Of a stretch of DNA of 64,000 nucleotides, positions 33,902-43,708 are shown in pieces. The notes beneath the pieces are model-generated. The model ran no database searches. It had not been told where the DNA came from and saw nothing but the letters and a program-made list of their open reading frames with translations. A program made the translations under genes and the position numbers. Origin of the DNA: Rhodococcus sp. IEGM 1381 (GTDB lineage Bacteria > Actinomycetota > Actinomycetes > Mycobacteriales > Mycobacteriaceae); the NCBI RefSeq assembly GCF_030056795.1, contig NZ_JASHKQ010000001.1:1116001-1180000 (forward strand). The letters run 5' to 3'. Each line of letters starts with the position of its first letter. The stretch's first letter is position 1.

Positions 33902-34029
33902 GTTCAGAACGTTACGGCTGCCGTCGGTCGCCGGTTTGAGGCAGTGTTCGTGCGAACGATGCGGACCTCGGGCTCAACGGAGACGAGACAACTCCTGGGT
34001 GACTTCAACGCCGCAGGTATGACGCAGAC

Positions 34030-34464
34030 TCAAGCGCCGCGAGTCAGCATCTTGACGTGCGGTATTCCCGCTTCCAGGTACTGCTCTCCCACTCGAACGA
34101 ATCCGAAGCGCCCGTACCAGTTTTCGAGGTGCGCCTGCGCGGAGATCTCGACCACCCCGGGGTATGCCGTCAGCGCTGCCTCGACAAGTTCGCCTGCATA
34201 GCCGCGTCCACGACCCGCAGCCGCGGTCGCGACGCGGCCTATGTGGACCGTGTCGTCGACGAGGACGCGAAGGGTGGCCAACACCTCTCCGTTCTCGTCC
34301 TGGATCCAGAACAACTCCGTCGTCGGAAGTAGGTCCACGCCATCGAGTTCCGCCTCGTCGACGATCTTCTGTTCGTGTACGAATACTTCGACCCGAAGCG
34401 CCATGATGCGGTACAGAGTGCTCGGGTCTACGCCTGCAAGCGGAGCATGGTGAAGATTCGACAC
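34030..34464 (-). CDS. GNAT-family N-acetyltransferase, ElaA-like
   Basis: A 144-residue GNAT. MALRVEVFVHEQ near residue 21 and ELDGVDLLPTTELFWI are ElaA-type N-terminal motifs. RVATAAAGRGRGYAGELV is the acetyl-CoA pyrophosphate-binding loop, and YGRFGFVRVGEQYLEAGIPH is the C-terminal signature. Acceptor unknown. Between it and the preceding small gene (33902-34029) nothing was recognised. Confidence 0.85.
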   Translation of the reverse strand: MSNLHHAPLAGVDPSTLYRIMALRVEVFVHEQKIVDEAELDGVDLLPTTELFWIQDENGEVLATLRVLVDDTVHIGRVATAAAGRGRGYAGELVEAALTAYPGVVEISAQAHLENWYGRFGFVRVGEQYLEAGIPHVKMLTRGA

Positions 34465-34560
34465 GGAGGTCCATTCTTGGAGGGGTCATCGCCGAGCTCG
34501 CGCGCTCAGGGACAGCACAATCCTCGCATGTCAGAGTGTGAATACACGGATTCGAATCAC

Positions 34561-35613
34561 TCAGTGTTGCGGGTTGTGTTCCTCTCGCAATATGCGTCCC
34601 TGCTCGACGGCCTGCGCATCTTTCTCGTCGTTCTTGTCCGAGACGCGGGTGTCGCGCGGCGGTAGTTGCAGTCGCTTCTCGGCGACGATTCCGGCTTGGA
34701 GTTGACGGCCACGTTCGAGTTCGGAATCCAGTTCGGCTCCGAACAGCAAGGCCAAGTTGGTGATCCACAGCCAGAGCAGGAACACGATGGCCCCGGCGAG
34801 GGAGCCGTAGGTCTTGTTGTAGCTCGAGAAGTTCGCGACGTAGAAGCCGAAGGCGACGGTGGCCAGAATCCATACAAAGATGCCGACGGCTGCACCGGTA
34901 CTGATCCATCTGAACTTGGGCTGCTGCACATTCGGAGTCGCGTAGTACAGAAGCGCTACGGCGAGCACCACCACGATCAGGACCAACGGCCAGCGAGCAA
35001 TGTTCCAGATCGTCAGTGCGGTGTCGCCGAGGCCGACGGCGTCGCCCACAGCTTTCGCCACGGGGCCGCTGATCGCGAGCATCACCGCGGCCAGAGCGAT
35101 GAGGGTGAGAGCGATAAGCGTGACCAGGAGCATCACGGGACGCAGCTTCCAGATGGGCCTGCCCTCGTCCACCTCGTACATGCGATTCATCGCGCGGCCG
35201 AAAGCGCCGACATAGCCGGACGCAGACCACAGCGCACCGGCGATACCGATGACCAACGCAAAGCCCGCGGTGGGTGCCTGCACGAGTTGTTCGATCGGTT
35301 CGCGCAGGTTGTCGACCGCCGATTGGGGTCCGAGGTCGCCGACGATCTGCAGTACGCCGTCGACTGTCGCCTGTCCCTGCCCGAACACACCCAACAACGA
35401 GACGATGGCCAGAATCGCCGGGAACAACGACAGCACGGCGTAGTAGGTCAGCGCGGCCGCAAGATCGGTGCACTGATCTCGAGAGAATTCACGAGCCGTC
35501 TTCTTCAGGACGTAGATCCACGAGGGTTTGGTCAGATCGGCAGGTGAATCTGCCTTGCGCGGATCATCGGGGTCGGCTTCAGTGGGCGCTGGATCGGTTG
35601 CTTGGTCGGCCAT
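34561..35613 (-). CDS. YihY/BrkB-family inner membrane protein
   Basis: A 350-residue membrane protein with about six transmembrane helices. It shows the family segments AREFSRDQCTDLAAALTYYAVLSLFPA, WSASGYVGAFGRAMNRMYEV, and SYNKTYGSLAGAIVFLLWLW. The C-terminus is a charged cytoplasmic tail. ATG 35613 is preferred over 35664 because the extra residues are not conserved-looking. The family is widespread; earlier naming as RNase BN is incorrect and its transport role is unproven. Confidence 0.87.
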   Translation of the reverse strand: MADQATDPAPTEADPDDPRKADSPADLTKPSWIYVLKKTAREFSRDQCTDLAAALTYYAVLSLFPAILAIVSLLGVFGQGQATVDGVLQIVGDLGPQSAVDNLREPIEQLVQAPTAGFALVIGIAGALWSASGYVGAFGRAMNRMYEVDEGRPIWKLRPVMLLVTLIALTLIALAAVMLAISGPVAKAVGDAVGLGDTALTIWNIARWPLVLIVVVLAVALLYYATPNVQQPKFRWISTGAAVGIFVWILATVAFGFYVANFSSYNKTYGSLAGAIVFLLWLWITNLALLFGAELDSELERGRQLQAGIVAEKRLQLPPRDTRVSDKNDEKDAQAVEQGRILREEHNPQH

Positions 35614-35679
35614 TGTGAGCGCATACCCGGGCAGTGTCGATGAAAACAGAGGCGGTTGCGGCAAAAGTTGCAGAGCCGG

Positions 35680-37095
35680 CTACGTGGAGAGTCGACGCAG
35701 CGCTACCTGAGCAGCGTTGTATCCGCCCATTCCGTGTACTCCTCCTCCCGGAGGTGTTGCGGCAGAACAGATGTAGACGCCATCGATGCCGGTCCAGTAT
35801 GGGTTGATGCTCACCCGCGGGCGCAGTGCCACCTGGCCCGGATCGTTCGAACCGGTGATGATGTCGCCGCCGACATAGTTGGGGTTGTAGGTCGGCATCT
35901 GGGTGGTCGATCGGACGAAGCGGGCCCTGATTCGCTTCCGGACACCTGGGGCGAAGCGTTCGATCTGGTCGATGATCACCTCGCTGGCGTCACCGGTGTA
36001 TCCGTTGGGTACATGAGCGTAGGTCCAGATCGGGTGTATGTTGCCCTGCGACCGGGTGGGGTCGGCCAAGTACTGCTGGCCGAGCAGAATGAACGGCCGA
36101 CGCGGCATCACTCCTCGATGGACGTCGCGTTCCGCAGCGGCAACTTCCTCGAAAGTTCCACCGAGATGGACTGTTCCGGCGCGTCGGGCGCTCTCGTTCG
36201 TCCACGGAATCCCGTCCTCGACGGCAAGGTCGAGCTTGAAAGCGCCTGGACCGTAACGCCATCGACGGTAGGGTCGTGCCACTCGCTTGGGGAGAGCATC
36301 GCCGGCGATATCGGCGATCGCGGTCGGTGACAGATCGAGCATGACGATGTCGCTCGTCGGAATCTGTTGCAGCCGAGTCACTCTGACGCCCGTCTCGACC
36401 TTCCCACCGTGCTCGGTCAATATCGAGACCAGCGCGTCGCTGATCGCCCGGGAGCCGCCTTCGGCCACCGGCCAGCCGTACTTGTGACCCGCGGCGATCA
36501 TCATGACTCCGACGGCGGAGGTGGTGGGCCGAGTCAGTGGATACAGGGCGTGGGCCGCGACGCCCGAGAACGCCGCGCGCGCCTCGGGCGTCGTGAACCG
36601 GCGGGCGGTCAGCGACGCCGGTGCCAGCGCGTTGAGGCCGAACTTGGTCAACGTGATCGGGTGACGGGGCACGTGCAGCAGCGGCCGGAAGAAATCGGTG
36701 GTCAAGTCGTCGAATCGATCCGCCAAGGGTCCGAAGAATCGCTGCCAGGTAGCGCCGTCGATGCCGAGCCCGGCCGCGGTGTCAGTGATGGATCGGTGGA
36801 TCACCCCGGCGCGGCCGTTGTCGAGGGGTTGAACGGCGGCTATTTCCGGGTGTTTCCACGTCAATCCGTGGGCTTCGAGGTCGAGGCTGTTGAAGAACGG
36901 CGATGCCGCTCCCACCGGGTGCACGGCCGAGCAGTCGTCGTGCAGCACCCCCGGCAGCGTCAGCTCGGAGGTTCGGGTGCCGCCGCCGACCTTGTCGGCC
37001 ATCTCGAAGACCGTCACCTCGACACCGGCCATGGCCAGGGTGACCGCGGCCGCTAGACCGTTGGGCCCCGATCCGACGACTGTTGCTGTCGTCAC
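35680..37095 (-). CDS. Phytoene desaturase-like FAD-dependent oxidoreductase
   Basis: A 471-residue flavoprotein of the carotenoid desaturase/isomerase family. It has an N-terminal dinucleotide fold ATVVGSGPNGLAAAVTLAMAG, the following VGGGTRTSEL, and a C-terminal GVYICSAATPPGGGVHGMGG closing the FAD site. GTG 37095 overlaps the stop of the upstream membrane protein (GTGA). It lacks neighbouring crtB/crtE genes, so a lipid or fatty-acyl saturase/desaturase role with the adjacent DUF3556 protein and acyl-CoA synthetase is more likely than carotenoid synthesis. Confidence 0.78.
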   Translation of the reverse strand: MTTATVVGSGPNGLAAAVTLAMAGVEVTVFEMADKVGGGTRTSELTLPGVLHDDCSAVHPVGAASPFFNSLDLEAHGLTWKHPEIAAVQPLDNGRAGVIHRSITDTAAGLGIDGATWQRFFGPLADRFDDLTTDFFRPLLHVPRHPITLTKFGLNALAPASLTARRFTTPEARAAFSGVAAHALYPLTRPTTSAVGVMMIAAGHKYGWPVAEGGSRAISDALVSILTEHGGKVETGVRVTRLQQIPTSDIVMLDLSPTAIADIAGDALPKRVARPYRRWRYGPGAFKLDLAVEDGIPWTNESARRAGTVHLGGTFEEVAAAERDVHRGVMPRRPFILLGQQYLADPTRSQGNIHPIWTYAHVPNGYTGDASEVIIDQIERFAPGVRKRIRARFVRSTTQMPTYNPNYVGGDIITGSNDPGQVALRPRVSINPYWTGIDGVYICSAATPPGGGVHGMGGYNAAQVALRRLST

Positions 37096-38834
37096 CGTTG
37101 TCCCACAACGTCGGGCAGCGAGGTGACGGTGACGGGAATCGACCCCGTCTCGTCCAGCCACGACTGGCGGGTGATCATGTCGGACACTGCAACCGTTCCT
37201 TCCTCGATGACGCCGGTTGCGGCGTCGACGATCCGGTAGCTCTGAGTTCCTCGGTGCATCGGCTGCCCTTCGATCATGACCACCCGGATGTCGCCGTCGG
37301 CGAAATGGCACTTACGTTGCACAGCCTCCAGCAACTGTTGATTGTGCAGATGGCCTTCGCCGAAGTTCCAGCCTAGCAACGCGCCCGCCAGGAACTCGCC
37401 CTCCCGCACGACGTAGTCGTCGCGGTTGTCGACTGCTCTCGAAATCAGGCCCATGTGCGCCCGGCCGTGACTGTGCATCGACCGCCAGGCACTGAACTTC
37501 TGCATCATGAACTCGGCAGTGTCCTCGTCGTAGAGCTTCAACAGCTGAAACTTGGTCATGGGCGCGGACTTGACGATCTCCGCTTGCAGTCGCTCCTCGA
37601 CACCGGGGCGCAGGATCCAGGTGTTGGTGGCCCAGTTTCCGGCGTAGTACCGCATGCCCATGAGGAACGAGATCCACTGCGGCTTGGTTCCTCCGACGAT
37701 GATGCCGGCGACCAACGCGGCGACGATCAAGTACGGCCAGATGCTGGTGGCGTTCCATAGCGAGTACTCGCTGCCGGTGTAGTTGCCGAACAAGAACCAC
37801 GCAGCTCCGATGACGAAGAGGTTCCATTCCAGGGGCACTCCGGCAGGGAAGGTCGAGAGGATGAACAGGTGGAAGATGGTCATGCCGATCAGCACCACGG
37901 TCGTCAGCGTCGAATTCATCGAGAAGATGAGGATGGCCGGCAGGATGTATTCGATGACGGTTCCCTGATGGGCGGCGATCTTCGCAAAGGTGGACGGCCG
38001 CATGTCGTCGGGGAAGTTGCGGTACAGCTTTCGCTTGATCCACGTGCTCGGCAGCAGCGGGCTGTTGGAGATCATCACGGCGACCACGAACGGGAAGTGG
38101 TGGTTGAGCTTGGATGTCGCAGCGCCCCACCAGATGGCCAGCATGATCAGCTTCAGCGCGATGATCATGTCCACGAAGGGGAACAGGAACGCGATCACCA
38201 TGACGAGGTATTGATCCGAGCGGGCGGCCAAGAAGATCGTCTTGTCCCGCAGGCCGACGAGCGCCAGGAGCGCGATCACGGCTATCGGTACTGCCGGTGC
38301 GAGCATCCCGGCGCTGCCGATGCCACCGGCGACGCCGTCGGAGATCAGTCCCCAGATCAGCACGGCGAGCAATCCGGCGTACACGATCACGTCGCCGACG
38401 GTGCGGGTGTCACCGGATGTGAGTGGAATCTTGTTGGGCCACGGGGCGAGCCGCATCGTTCCGGGGCGGAGCCAATACGTGAAGCCACCGACGGGCGGAA
38501 AGAAGCGCATCGTCAACGGACCTGAGCCGCAACCGAAACCGAGAACCTCGAACAGCACCGTGAACAGTACGACCTTCTGGATCACGATCGGCTGGGTCCA
38601 CCACGATCCGATCTCGGACAGTGTTCCCAGTCCGGGCGTCGAGGACGAGATGACCCACAGCGGGATCGCGACGTACGCGATCATCTTGAACACATAGAAC
38701 AAATAGGCCCCGACGGGGGTACCGAAGCCGTACTCACCCCAGTGCTGAACCTGGATCTTCAGGCGTTCGAGCTGGGGGAGACGACGCCACTCCGCGAGGT
38801 CGATATCAGGCAGGGTTGGAGCTAGCAGACCCAT
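37092..38834 (-). CDS. DUF3556 transmembrane protein
   Basis: A 580-residue protein. The N-terminal block LLAPTLPDIDLAEWRRLPQL and the later VQHWGEYGFGTP are characteristic of DUF3556, a mainly mycolic-acid-actinobacterial family. About ten hydrophobic segments follow, then a soluble C-terminal domain of roughly 150 residues (SHGRAHMGLISRAVDNRDDY). ATG 38834 has AAAGGA six bases upstream. It is the middle gene of three; function unknown, inferred membrane lipid-related. Confidence 0.8.
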   Translation of the reverse strand: MGLLAPTLPDIDLAEWRRLPQLERLKIQVQHWGEYGFGTPVGAYLFYVFKMIAYVAIPLWVISSSTPGLGTLSEIGSWWTQPIVIQKVVLFTVLFEVLGFGCGSGPLTMRFFPPVGGFTYWLRPGTMRLAPWPNKIPLTSGDTRTVGDVIVYAGLLAVLIWGLISDGVAGGIGSAGMLAPAVPIAVIALLALVGLRDKTIFLAARSDQYLVMVIAFLFPFVDMIIALKLIMLAIWWGAATSKLNHHFPFVVAVMISNSPLLPSTWIKRKLYRNFPDDMRPSTFAKIAAHQGTVIEYILPAILIFSMNSTLTTVVLIGMTIFHLFILSTFPAGVPLEWNLFVIGAAWFLFGNYTGSEYSLWNATSIWPYLIVAALVAGIIVGGTKPQWISFLMGMRYYAGNWATNTWILRPGVEERLQAEIVKSAPMTKFQLLKLYDEDTAEFMMQKFSAWRSMHSHGRAHMGLISRAVDNRDDYVVREGEFLAGALLGWNFGEGHLHNQQLLEAVQRKCHFADGDIRVVMIEGQPMHRGTQSYRIVDAATGVIEEGTVAVSDMITRQSWLDETGSIPVTVTSLPDVVGQR

Positions 38835-38875
38835 GGTGAGTCCTTTCGGAACAAGTGATGTCGAGCGAGGGTGGG

Positions 38876-40348
38876 TTACGCGGAGGAGGCAGCAAGTCGC
38901 GTGCGCAGCGACGGTTTGTCGATCTTGCCGACCGGATTCTTGGGAACCTCGTCGACGATGATGACGTCGACGGGCCACTTGTACTTCGAGAGAGCGCTTT
39001 TGATGTGTTCGTCGATATCGGTCTCGGTGATGGTGGCGTCGGCGGTGAGCGAGACGAAGAGCACCGGCTCCTCACCTCTGACCTCGTGCGGCTGACCGAC
39101 CACGGCCGCTTCGTATACGCCGGGGAGTTGGTAGACGACGTTCTCGATTTCCTTGGGGTAGATGTTCTCGCCGCCGCGGATGATCATGTCCTTGGCGCGG
39201 TCGACGAGCGTCAGGTATCCGTCCTCGTCGAGTCGGCCGATGTCGCCGGTCCGTAGCCAGCCGTCCTGAATGGTTTCGGCTGACTCCTCGGGTCGTCCGA
39301 GATAGCCGCGCATCACGTTGGCTCCCTTGACGAGAACCTCACCGGGGCGACCGTCGTCGATGGTGTCACCCTGCTCGTCGACGATTCGAATCTCTTGACC
39401 AGGCAGCGGAAGTCCGACGGTTCCCGGCTTGCGGGGGCCGTTCAGTGGGTTGACCGTCGATGCACAGGTGCCCTCGGACAGGCCGTAGCCCTCGACGACG
39501 GGTACGCCGAACCTGGCTTCGAATGCGGCCAGCAGTGCCGGGCTCGCCGGTGCCGCTCCGCAGACGGCATACCGCAGTGAGCTGGTATCAGGCACCACGG
39601 TGTCGGGGAGGTTGGCCAGCATCGCGTAGATGGTCGGCACGCCCGAGAAGGAGGTCGGTTTCGCCGCTTCGACTCGGTCGAAGAACGTCGACGGGTCGAA
39701 CCGGCCGGCGATGGTGGCGCGCCCACCGGCGGCGAGGGGCGAAAGAATGCTCACCACAATGCCGTTGACATGGAACAGCGGCAGAATCAGCAGGCTGTGC
39801 TCGTCGGCGTCGAGCGAGAAGGCGTCGATGGACATCGACGTCATCGCGGTCAGGTTCGCATGATCGAGCATCACTCCCTTGGGTTTTCCCGTCGTGCCGC
39901 TGGTGTAGATCAGCAGAGCGAGATCGTTCGCGGTGGTCTGAACCGGGGCGTCGTTGAGCCCAGCCGCGTCCGGTTGTTCGGTGAGATCGGTCAACCGGGC
40001 GACGTCGGATGCGAGTTTCAGCTCCAGTTCCGGGGCAGTGACCGCCAATGCGGCGGAGCAATCGTCGAGCTGGAACCCGATCTCCTGCGCGGTCAACGAG
40101 GGGTTCACCGGTGTCGCAGTTGCACCGAGACGCCATGCGGCGAACAGTGAAATGACGAACTCGACTTGATTCGGCAGCATGATCGCCACTACATCCCCGT
40201 GGGATATTCCGCGGCCGGACAGCAACGCGGCCGCCGAACACACCGCGTCGTGGAACTCGCGATTCGACAGAGACACCCGGTCGTCGGCGATGGCGGGTGC
40301 GTCCGGAGCCGTCGAAGCACGAAGATCGATGAGGTCGGGCAGGTGCAT
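38876..40348 (-). CDS. Acyl-CoA synthetase / AMP-dependent ligase
   Basis: A 490-residue ANL-superfamily ligase. The P-loop YTSGTTGKPKGVM is near residue 150, GYGLSEGT in the middle, TGDIG near 380, RGGENIYPKEIE in the hinge region and VGKIDK at the C-terminus with the catalytic Lys. It activates a carboxylic acid, probably fatty, to its CoA thioester. It starts the leftward operon with the DUF3556 protein and the desaturase-like flavoprotein, and is divergent from a PucR regulator. Confidence 0.88.
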   Translation of the reverse strand: MHLPDLIDLRASTAPDAPAIADDRVSLSNREFHDAVCSAAALLSGRGISHGDVVAIMLPNQVEFVISLFAAWRLGATATPVNPSLTAQEIGFQLDDCSAALAVTAPELELKLASDVARLTDLTEQPDAAGLNDAPVQTTANDLALLIYTSGTTGKPKGVMLDHANLTAMTSMSIDAFSLDADEHSLLILPLFHVNGIVVSILSPLAAGGRATIAGRFDPSTFFDRVEAAKPTSFSGVPTIYAMLANLPDTVVPDTSSLRYAVCGAAPASPALLAAFEARFGVPVVEGYGLSEGTCASTVNPLNGPRKPGTVGLPLPGQEIRIVDEQGDTIDDGRPGEVLVKGANVMRGYLGRPEESAETIQDGWLRTGDIGRLDEDGYLTLVDRAKDMIIRGGENIYPKEIENVVYQLPGVYEAAVVGQPHEVRGEEPVLFVSLTADATITETDIDEHIKSALSKYKWPVDVIIVDEVPKNPVGKIDKPSLRTRLAASSA

Positions 40349-40517
40349 GTGGGTCCTTCACTGGGTGGAATCGGTCGCCACAACGCTATGGATCCGGTGT
40401 GATGTAGGCCATATCTTCTGGCGATCAACTTCGCGGCAAGGGTTGTCTCGGGGAGACAATGCGCAGGCATCTTCGATCGGCCACTCCTGGGGTCTGAGAC
40501 GGCCTATTGTCGATACC

Positions 40518-41813
40518 GTGCAACCGCCACCGACCGACGCCGGCACCGAGTCGGCCATCGACGCAGTCGTCGCGACCGTGATCGCCGAGATGAGTGCTCA
40601 CTTGGTCGAGGAGTCACGCAACATTCGCGCCGTCCTCGAACGCGAGATTGCGGAGCTGGGCGGAGACACTCAGTTGGTGGAGCTCCTCGGAGCGAGCATC
40701 GAGGGCAACGTCGATACCGTCTTCCACGTCCTTCAGCACGGCATCACCACAGATCACCTGCATGCGCCCTCCGCTGCGATGGAATACGCCCGCAGGCTCG
40801 CTCAACATGCCATTCCGGTGACCGCCCTCGTGCGCGCCTACCGGCTCGGGCAGAGCACCCTGCTGGATCGGATCTTCGCGAGAATCCAGGCTTCACCGAT
40901 CGATCCCGCTCTCGGACTGCAGGTCTCGCATCGAATTGTCTCGGTCAGCTCGGTGTACATCGACTGGATCTCCGAGCAGGTGGTCTCCGCGTACCAGGTC
41001 GAACACGAACGGTGGCTGGCCAACCGGAACAATGTGAGGGCAACTCAGATCCGAGAACTTCTGTCGACCGGAGGTCCAACGGATGATCGGCTGGCGACGA
41101 AACAGATCGGATACCAACTTGCGCAGCACCATTGCGCTGCGATTCTATGGACCGGTGAGCCCGAGTCGGAGCGAGACGGGCTGTCGTTACTCGAGCAACT
41201 GGCAGGCCGGATCTGCCAGTCGATAGACAATCGCCCGACGCCGCTGTTCGTGGCCGCCGACACCCTCAGTGCCTGGGTGTGGATTCCGTTGGGGAATCGA
41301 CCGGACCGGTTGGATGTCAGCAACATTCGCGCCTCGCTCGGTGCGGACGATTTCGGAGATGCCCAGGTGGCATTGGGCACCGTGCAAGTCGGCAGTGCAG
41401 GATTCAGAACCTCACACCTTCAGGCACAGCACGCCAGGTCGATAGCAGCTCTCGCCGAGGGTGCGCGACGCACTGTGACCTCCTATGCCGATCCAGGTGT
41501 GGCCGTGAGTTCGCTCGTCGGTTCCGACCTGCCTCGTGCGCACGAATGGATCCGGACCACCCTCGGGCCGCTGGCTGACAATACCGAAGCGGCGCAACGC
41601 CTTCGGGACACACTGCGCACCTATTTCGATTGCCGATCGAGCCACAAGGCCACCGCACTCGCGCTGCATCTGCACTACAACACCGTGAAATATCGAGTCA
41701 AGAGCGCCGAGCAGATGCTCGGTCACCCGATCAACGAGAACAGATTCGACATCGAACAGGCACTGATGCTGCAGTCCTGGCTCGGCAGTGCGCCCGCCCA
41801 GACTCAGTCGTGA
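40518..41813 (+). CDS. PucR-family (CdaR-like) transcriptional regulator
   Basis: A 431-residue regulator. The N-terminal 150 residues are a helical region typical of RsbT co-antagonist-like/PucR proteins (LARAYRLG-like VTALVRAYRLGQSTLLDRIF). A GGDEF-like central domain follows, and the C-terminal PucR helix-turn-helix reads CRSSHKATALALHLHYNTVK. GTG 40518 is the most plausible start; the frame is open further upstream but lacks homology. The 169-bp gap to the acyl-CoA synthetase suggests it controls that operon. Confidence 0.82.
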   Translation: MQPPPTDAGTESAIDAVVATVIAEMSAHLVEESRNIRAVLEREIAELGGDTQLVELLGASIEGNVDTVFHVLQHGITTDHLHAPSAAMEYARRLAQHAIPVTALVRAYRLGQSTLLDRIFARIQASPIDPALGLQVSHRIVSVSSVYIDWISEQVVSAYQVEHERWLANRNNVRATQIRELLSTGGPTDDRLATKQIGYQLAQHHCAAILWTGEPESERDGLSLLEQLAGRICQSIDNRPTPLFVAADTLSAWVWIPLGNRPDRLDVSNIRASLGADDFGDAQVALGTVQVGSAGFRTSHLQAQHARSIAALAEGARRTVTSYADPGVAVSSLVGSDLPRAHEWIRTTLGPLADNTEAAQRLRDTLRTYFDCRSSHKATALALHLHYNTVKYRVKSAEQMLGHPINENRFDIEQALMLQSWLGSAPAQTQS

Positions 41814-41895
41814 TTGCGCTCGAGCGAGTCGGTCACTTGGAATCGGGGCCTTGTTCGACCTTCGTTCGCTGTTCGCCCCGTGTAGATTCCCGCGC

Positions 41896-42276
41896 ATGGC
41901 ATGTCGAATCAGTGAACTCGTCCTCGATTGTCGGGACCCCGAGGCCTTGGCGACGTTCTGGTGTGAGGTGTTGGACTTCGTCGTATTGGACAGGGAGGAC
42001 GACGGTTCGGTGGAGATCGGTGCGCGCGACGGGTTCGGCGGCGCGCAGCCGACCATCATCCTCAGTCGCAGTGAGAATCCCGAAAAGGCGAAACCTCGAC
42101 TGCACATCGACGTGAGCGCAACCGATCGGGATCAGGACGCCGAACTCGAACGACTCCTCACTCTCGGCGCGCGACGAGTGGAGATCGGTCAGACCGGCCA
42201 GGAGTCGTGGCACGTGTTGGCGGATCCTGAAGGTAACGAATTCTGTTTGCTGCGAACGCGACTCAGCCCGGTCTGA
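41896..42276 (+). CDS. VOC-family (glyoxalase/dioxygenase-fold) protein
   Basis: A 126-residue VOC protein. ISELVLDCRDPEALATFWCEVLDF is at the N-terminus and WHVLADPEGNEFCLL at the C-terminus, i.e. two beta-alpha-beta modules. HIDV and PEGNEF contain possible metal ligands. This group (glyoxalase-like domain) is abundant in actinobacteria with mostly unknown substrates. Confidence 0.82.
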   Translation: MACRISELVLDCRDPEALATFWCEVLDFVVLDREDDGSVEIGARDGFGGAQPTIILSRSENPEKAKPRLHIDVSATDRDQDAELERLLTLGARRVEIGQTGQESWHVLADPEGNEFCLLRTRLSPV

Positions 42277-42330
42277 AACGAGGGTCTATCCACTGCAGCC
42301 GTCTTAACCTCACCACCTTCATGCGCGTAA

Positions 42331-43470
42331 TCACTTCAGCATGTCGAGTATTCGCGGCAGGGCGTCGTCGACCGTTGCGGCAATGACGTCGTAATGAGTG
42401 GCACCGGGCACGGGCAGGTAGGTGACGTCGCGGGTGCCTCGTGCCACCAGTTCAGCGGCGAGGGCGGTCGTCAGCGCCGGAGGTACGACGGTGTCGGCCA
42501 GTCCCTGTTCGATGACCACCGGGCGCGTGTAACCGATGGTCGGCACCGAGAGGTAATCACGGAGAGCCGAGGCCATCACTGGGTCGGACAGCGATCGGGC
42601 CAGGAGTTGTTGCGGGGCAACGCCGATGACCTTCTCCCTGAGCTCGCTGATGCAACTGTCCTCTGCCTGTGCCAGGTAGTCGCGGCCCAGTTCGCTGAGG
42701 TAGCTGTTCACGTCGACGTCCGGCCGAGAGTCCCTGAGCCCGTGCAGGACGTAGATCAGGGTGGCGGTGATGTTGTCGAGTGGTGCGATCCGGGGAGTGG
42801 TGGGAGAGAGCAGAGGAACAACGGCCTCGAGGTTCGACGACGGTGCGAACGACATGACGCCGCGGAAGTCCGACGCTGATCCGTAGATATTCGCGCGAGC
42901 TCCCGTGGTGAGTGCGGCTGCGCCGCCCTGAGAGTGTCCGGCGGCGACCCAGGTGCGCGACAATTCGGGCAGTTCGTCCGCTGCCGCACCGACGATGTCG
43001 GTGACGGCGTTTGCCTCCGAGACGCTGTTCAGATAGCGGTGGGCATCCGTCGTTCCGAGTCCGATGTAGTCCGTGGAGACAACGGCCGTACCGCTCCGAA
43101 GAAGTTGGGTGAGCAGCGGCTTCGACAGTTCGACAGCCAACGGGTCCTCGGCGTCGCCGTCGTCCAGCGCTGTGCTCATGGCACACGAATCGCCAACGCC
43201 GACGGTGCCTTTGGCCCACGATACGACCGGCCACCCGCCCGGTGGGGGCGTGCCCGAGGGGAGGTAGATCTGTCCGCGGGCAATCGCAGGACGGCCGTGT
43301 TCGTCGGTGGTCGAGTAGGACAGCGCATAGCCCGCCGCGGCACCGTCGATCATTCGCGGAAGTACATCGATGGATGTGGCCGGCGCGGCATCGGCGATGG
43401 GGGTCAACAGTCCCGCGCCGCCGATCAGTGCCGCAGCTGTCGACACAATAACCGTAGAGCGAATCTTCAT
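42331..43470 (-). CDS. Secreted lipase, LIP family
   Basis: A 379-residue alpha/beta hydrolase. A Sec signal peptide ends at PIADAAPA near residue 30. SWAKGTVGVGDSC forms the oxyanion region, GHSQGG near 190 carries the catalytic Ser, GLADTVVP near 325 the Asp and ATHYDV near 355 the His. GGAGGAAGAC just upstream of ATG 43470 fixes the start. Monocistronic; convergent to the VOC gene. The 238-bp region upstream to 43708 holds only its promoter area. Confidence 0.82.
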   Translation of the reverse strand: MKIRSTVIVSTAAALIGGAGLLTPIADAAPATSIDVLPRMIDGAAAGYALSYSTTDEHGRPAIARGQIYLPSGTPPPGGWPVVSWAKGTVGVGDSCAMSTALDDGDAEDPLAVELSKPLLTQLLRSGTAVVSTDYIGLGTTDAHRYLNSVSEANAVTDIVGAAADELPELSRTWVAAGHSQGGAAALTTGARANIYGSASDFRGVMSFAPSSNLEAVVPLLSPTTPRIAPLDNITATLIYVLHGLRDSRPDVDVNSYLSELGRDYLAQAEDSCISELREKVIGVAPQQLLARSLSDPVMASALRDYLSVPTIGYTRPVVIEQGLADTVVPPALTTALAAELVARGTRDVTYLPVPGATHYDVIAATVDDALPRILDMLK

Positions 43471-43708
43471 GTCTTCCTCCGGGTTCGACCATCGAGGAAG
43501 ACCGCTCTGCCCGTGTCCGCCCCCAGCGGGGAAATATACAGGGTCGCGGCTGTAAACCTCGGGGTGCAAGGTCGATCGCTGAAGAGGGCAATAGAACGAG
43601 ACCGAGTGTCCTCGTTCTGGCAGAATCAACAGCTACGCCGGGGTGCGGCCGGCGAACCGCGGGCAGTGATCGGTCACAAGCGAAGGACAACGAACACATG
43701 ACGTCACC

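Noticed and set aside
34550-34562. GGATTCGAATC resembles a tRNA T-loop.
   Set aside because: No cloverleaf can be formed with flanking sequence; chance similarity in the gap before the YihY gene.
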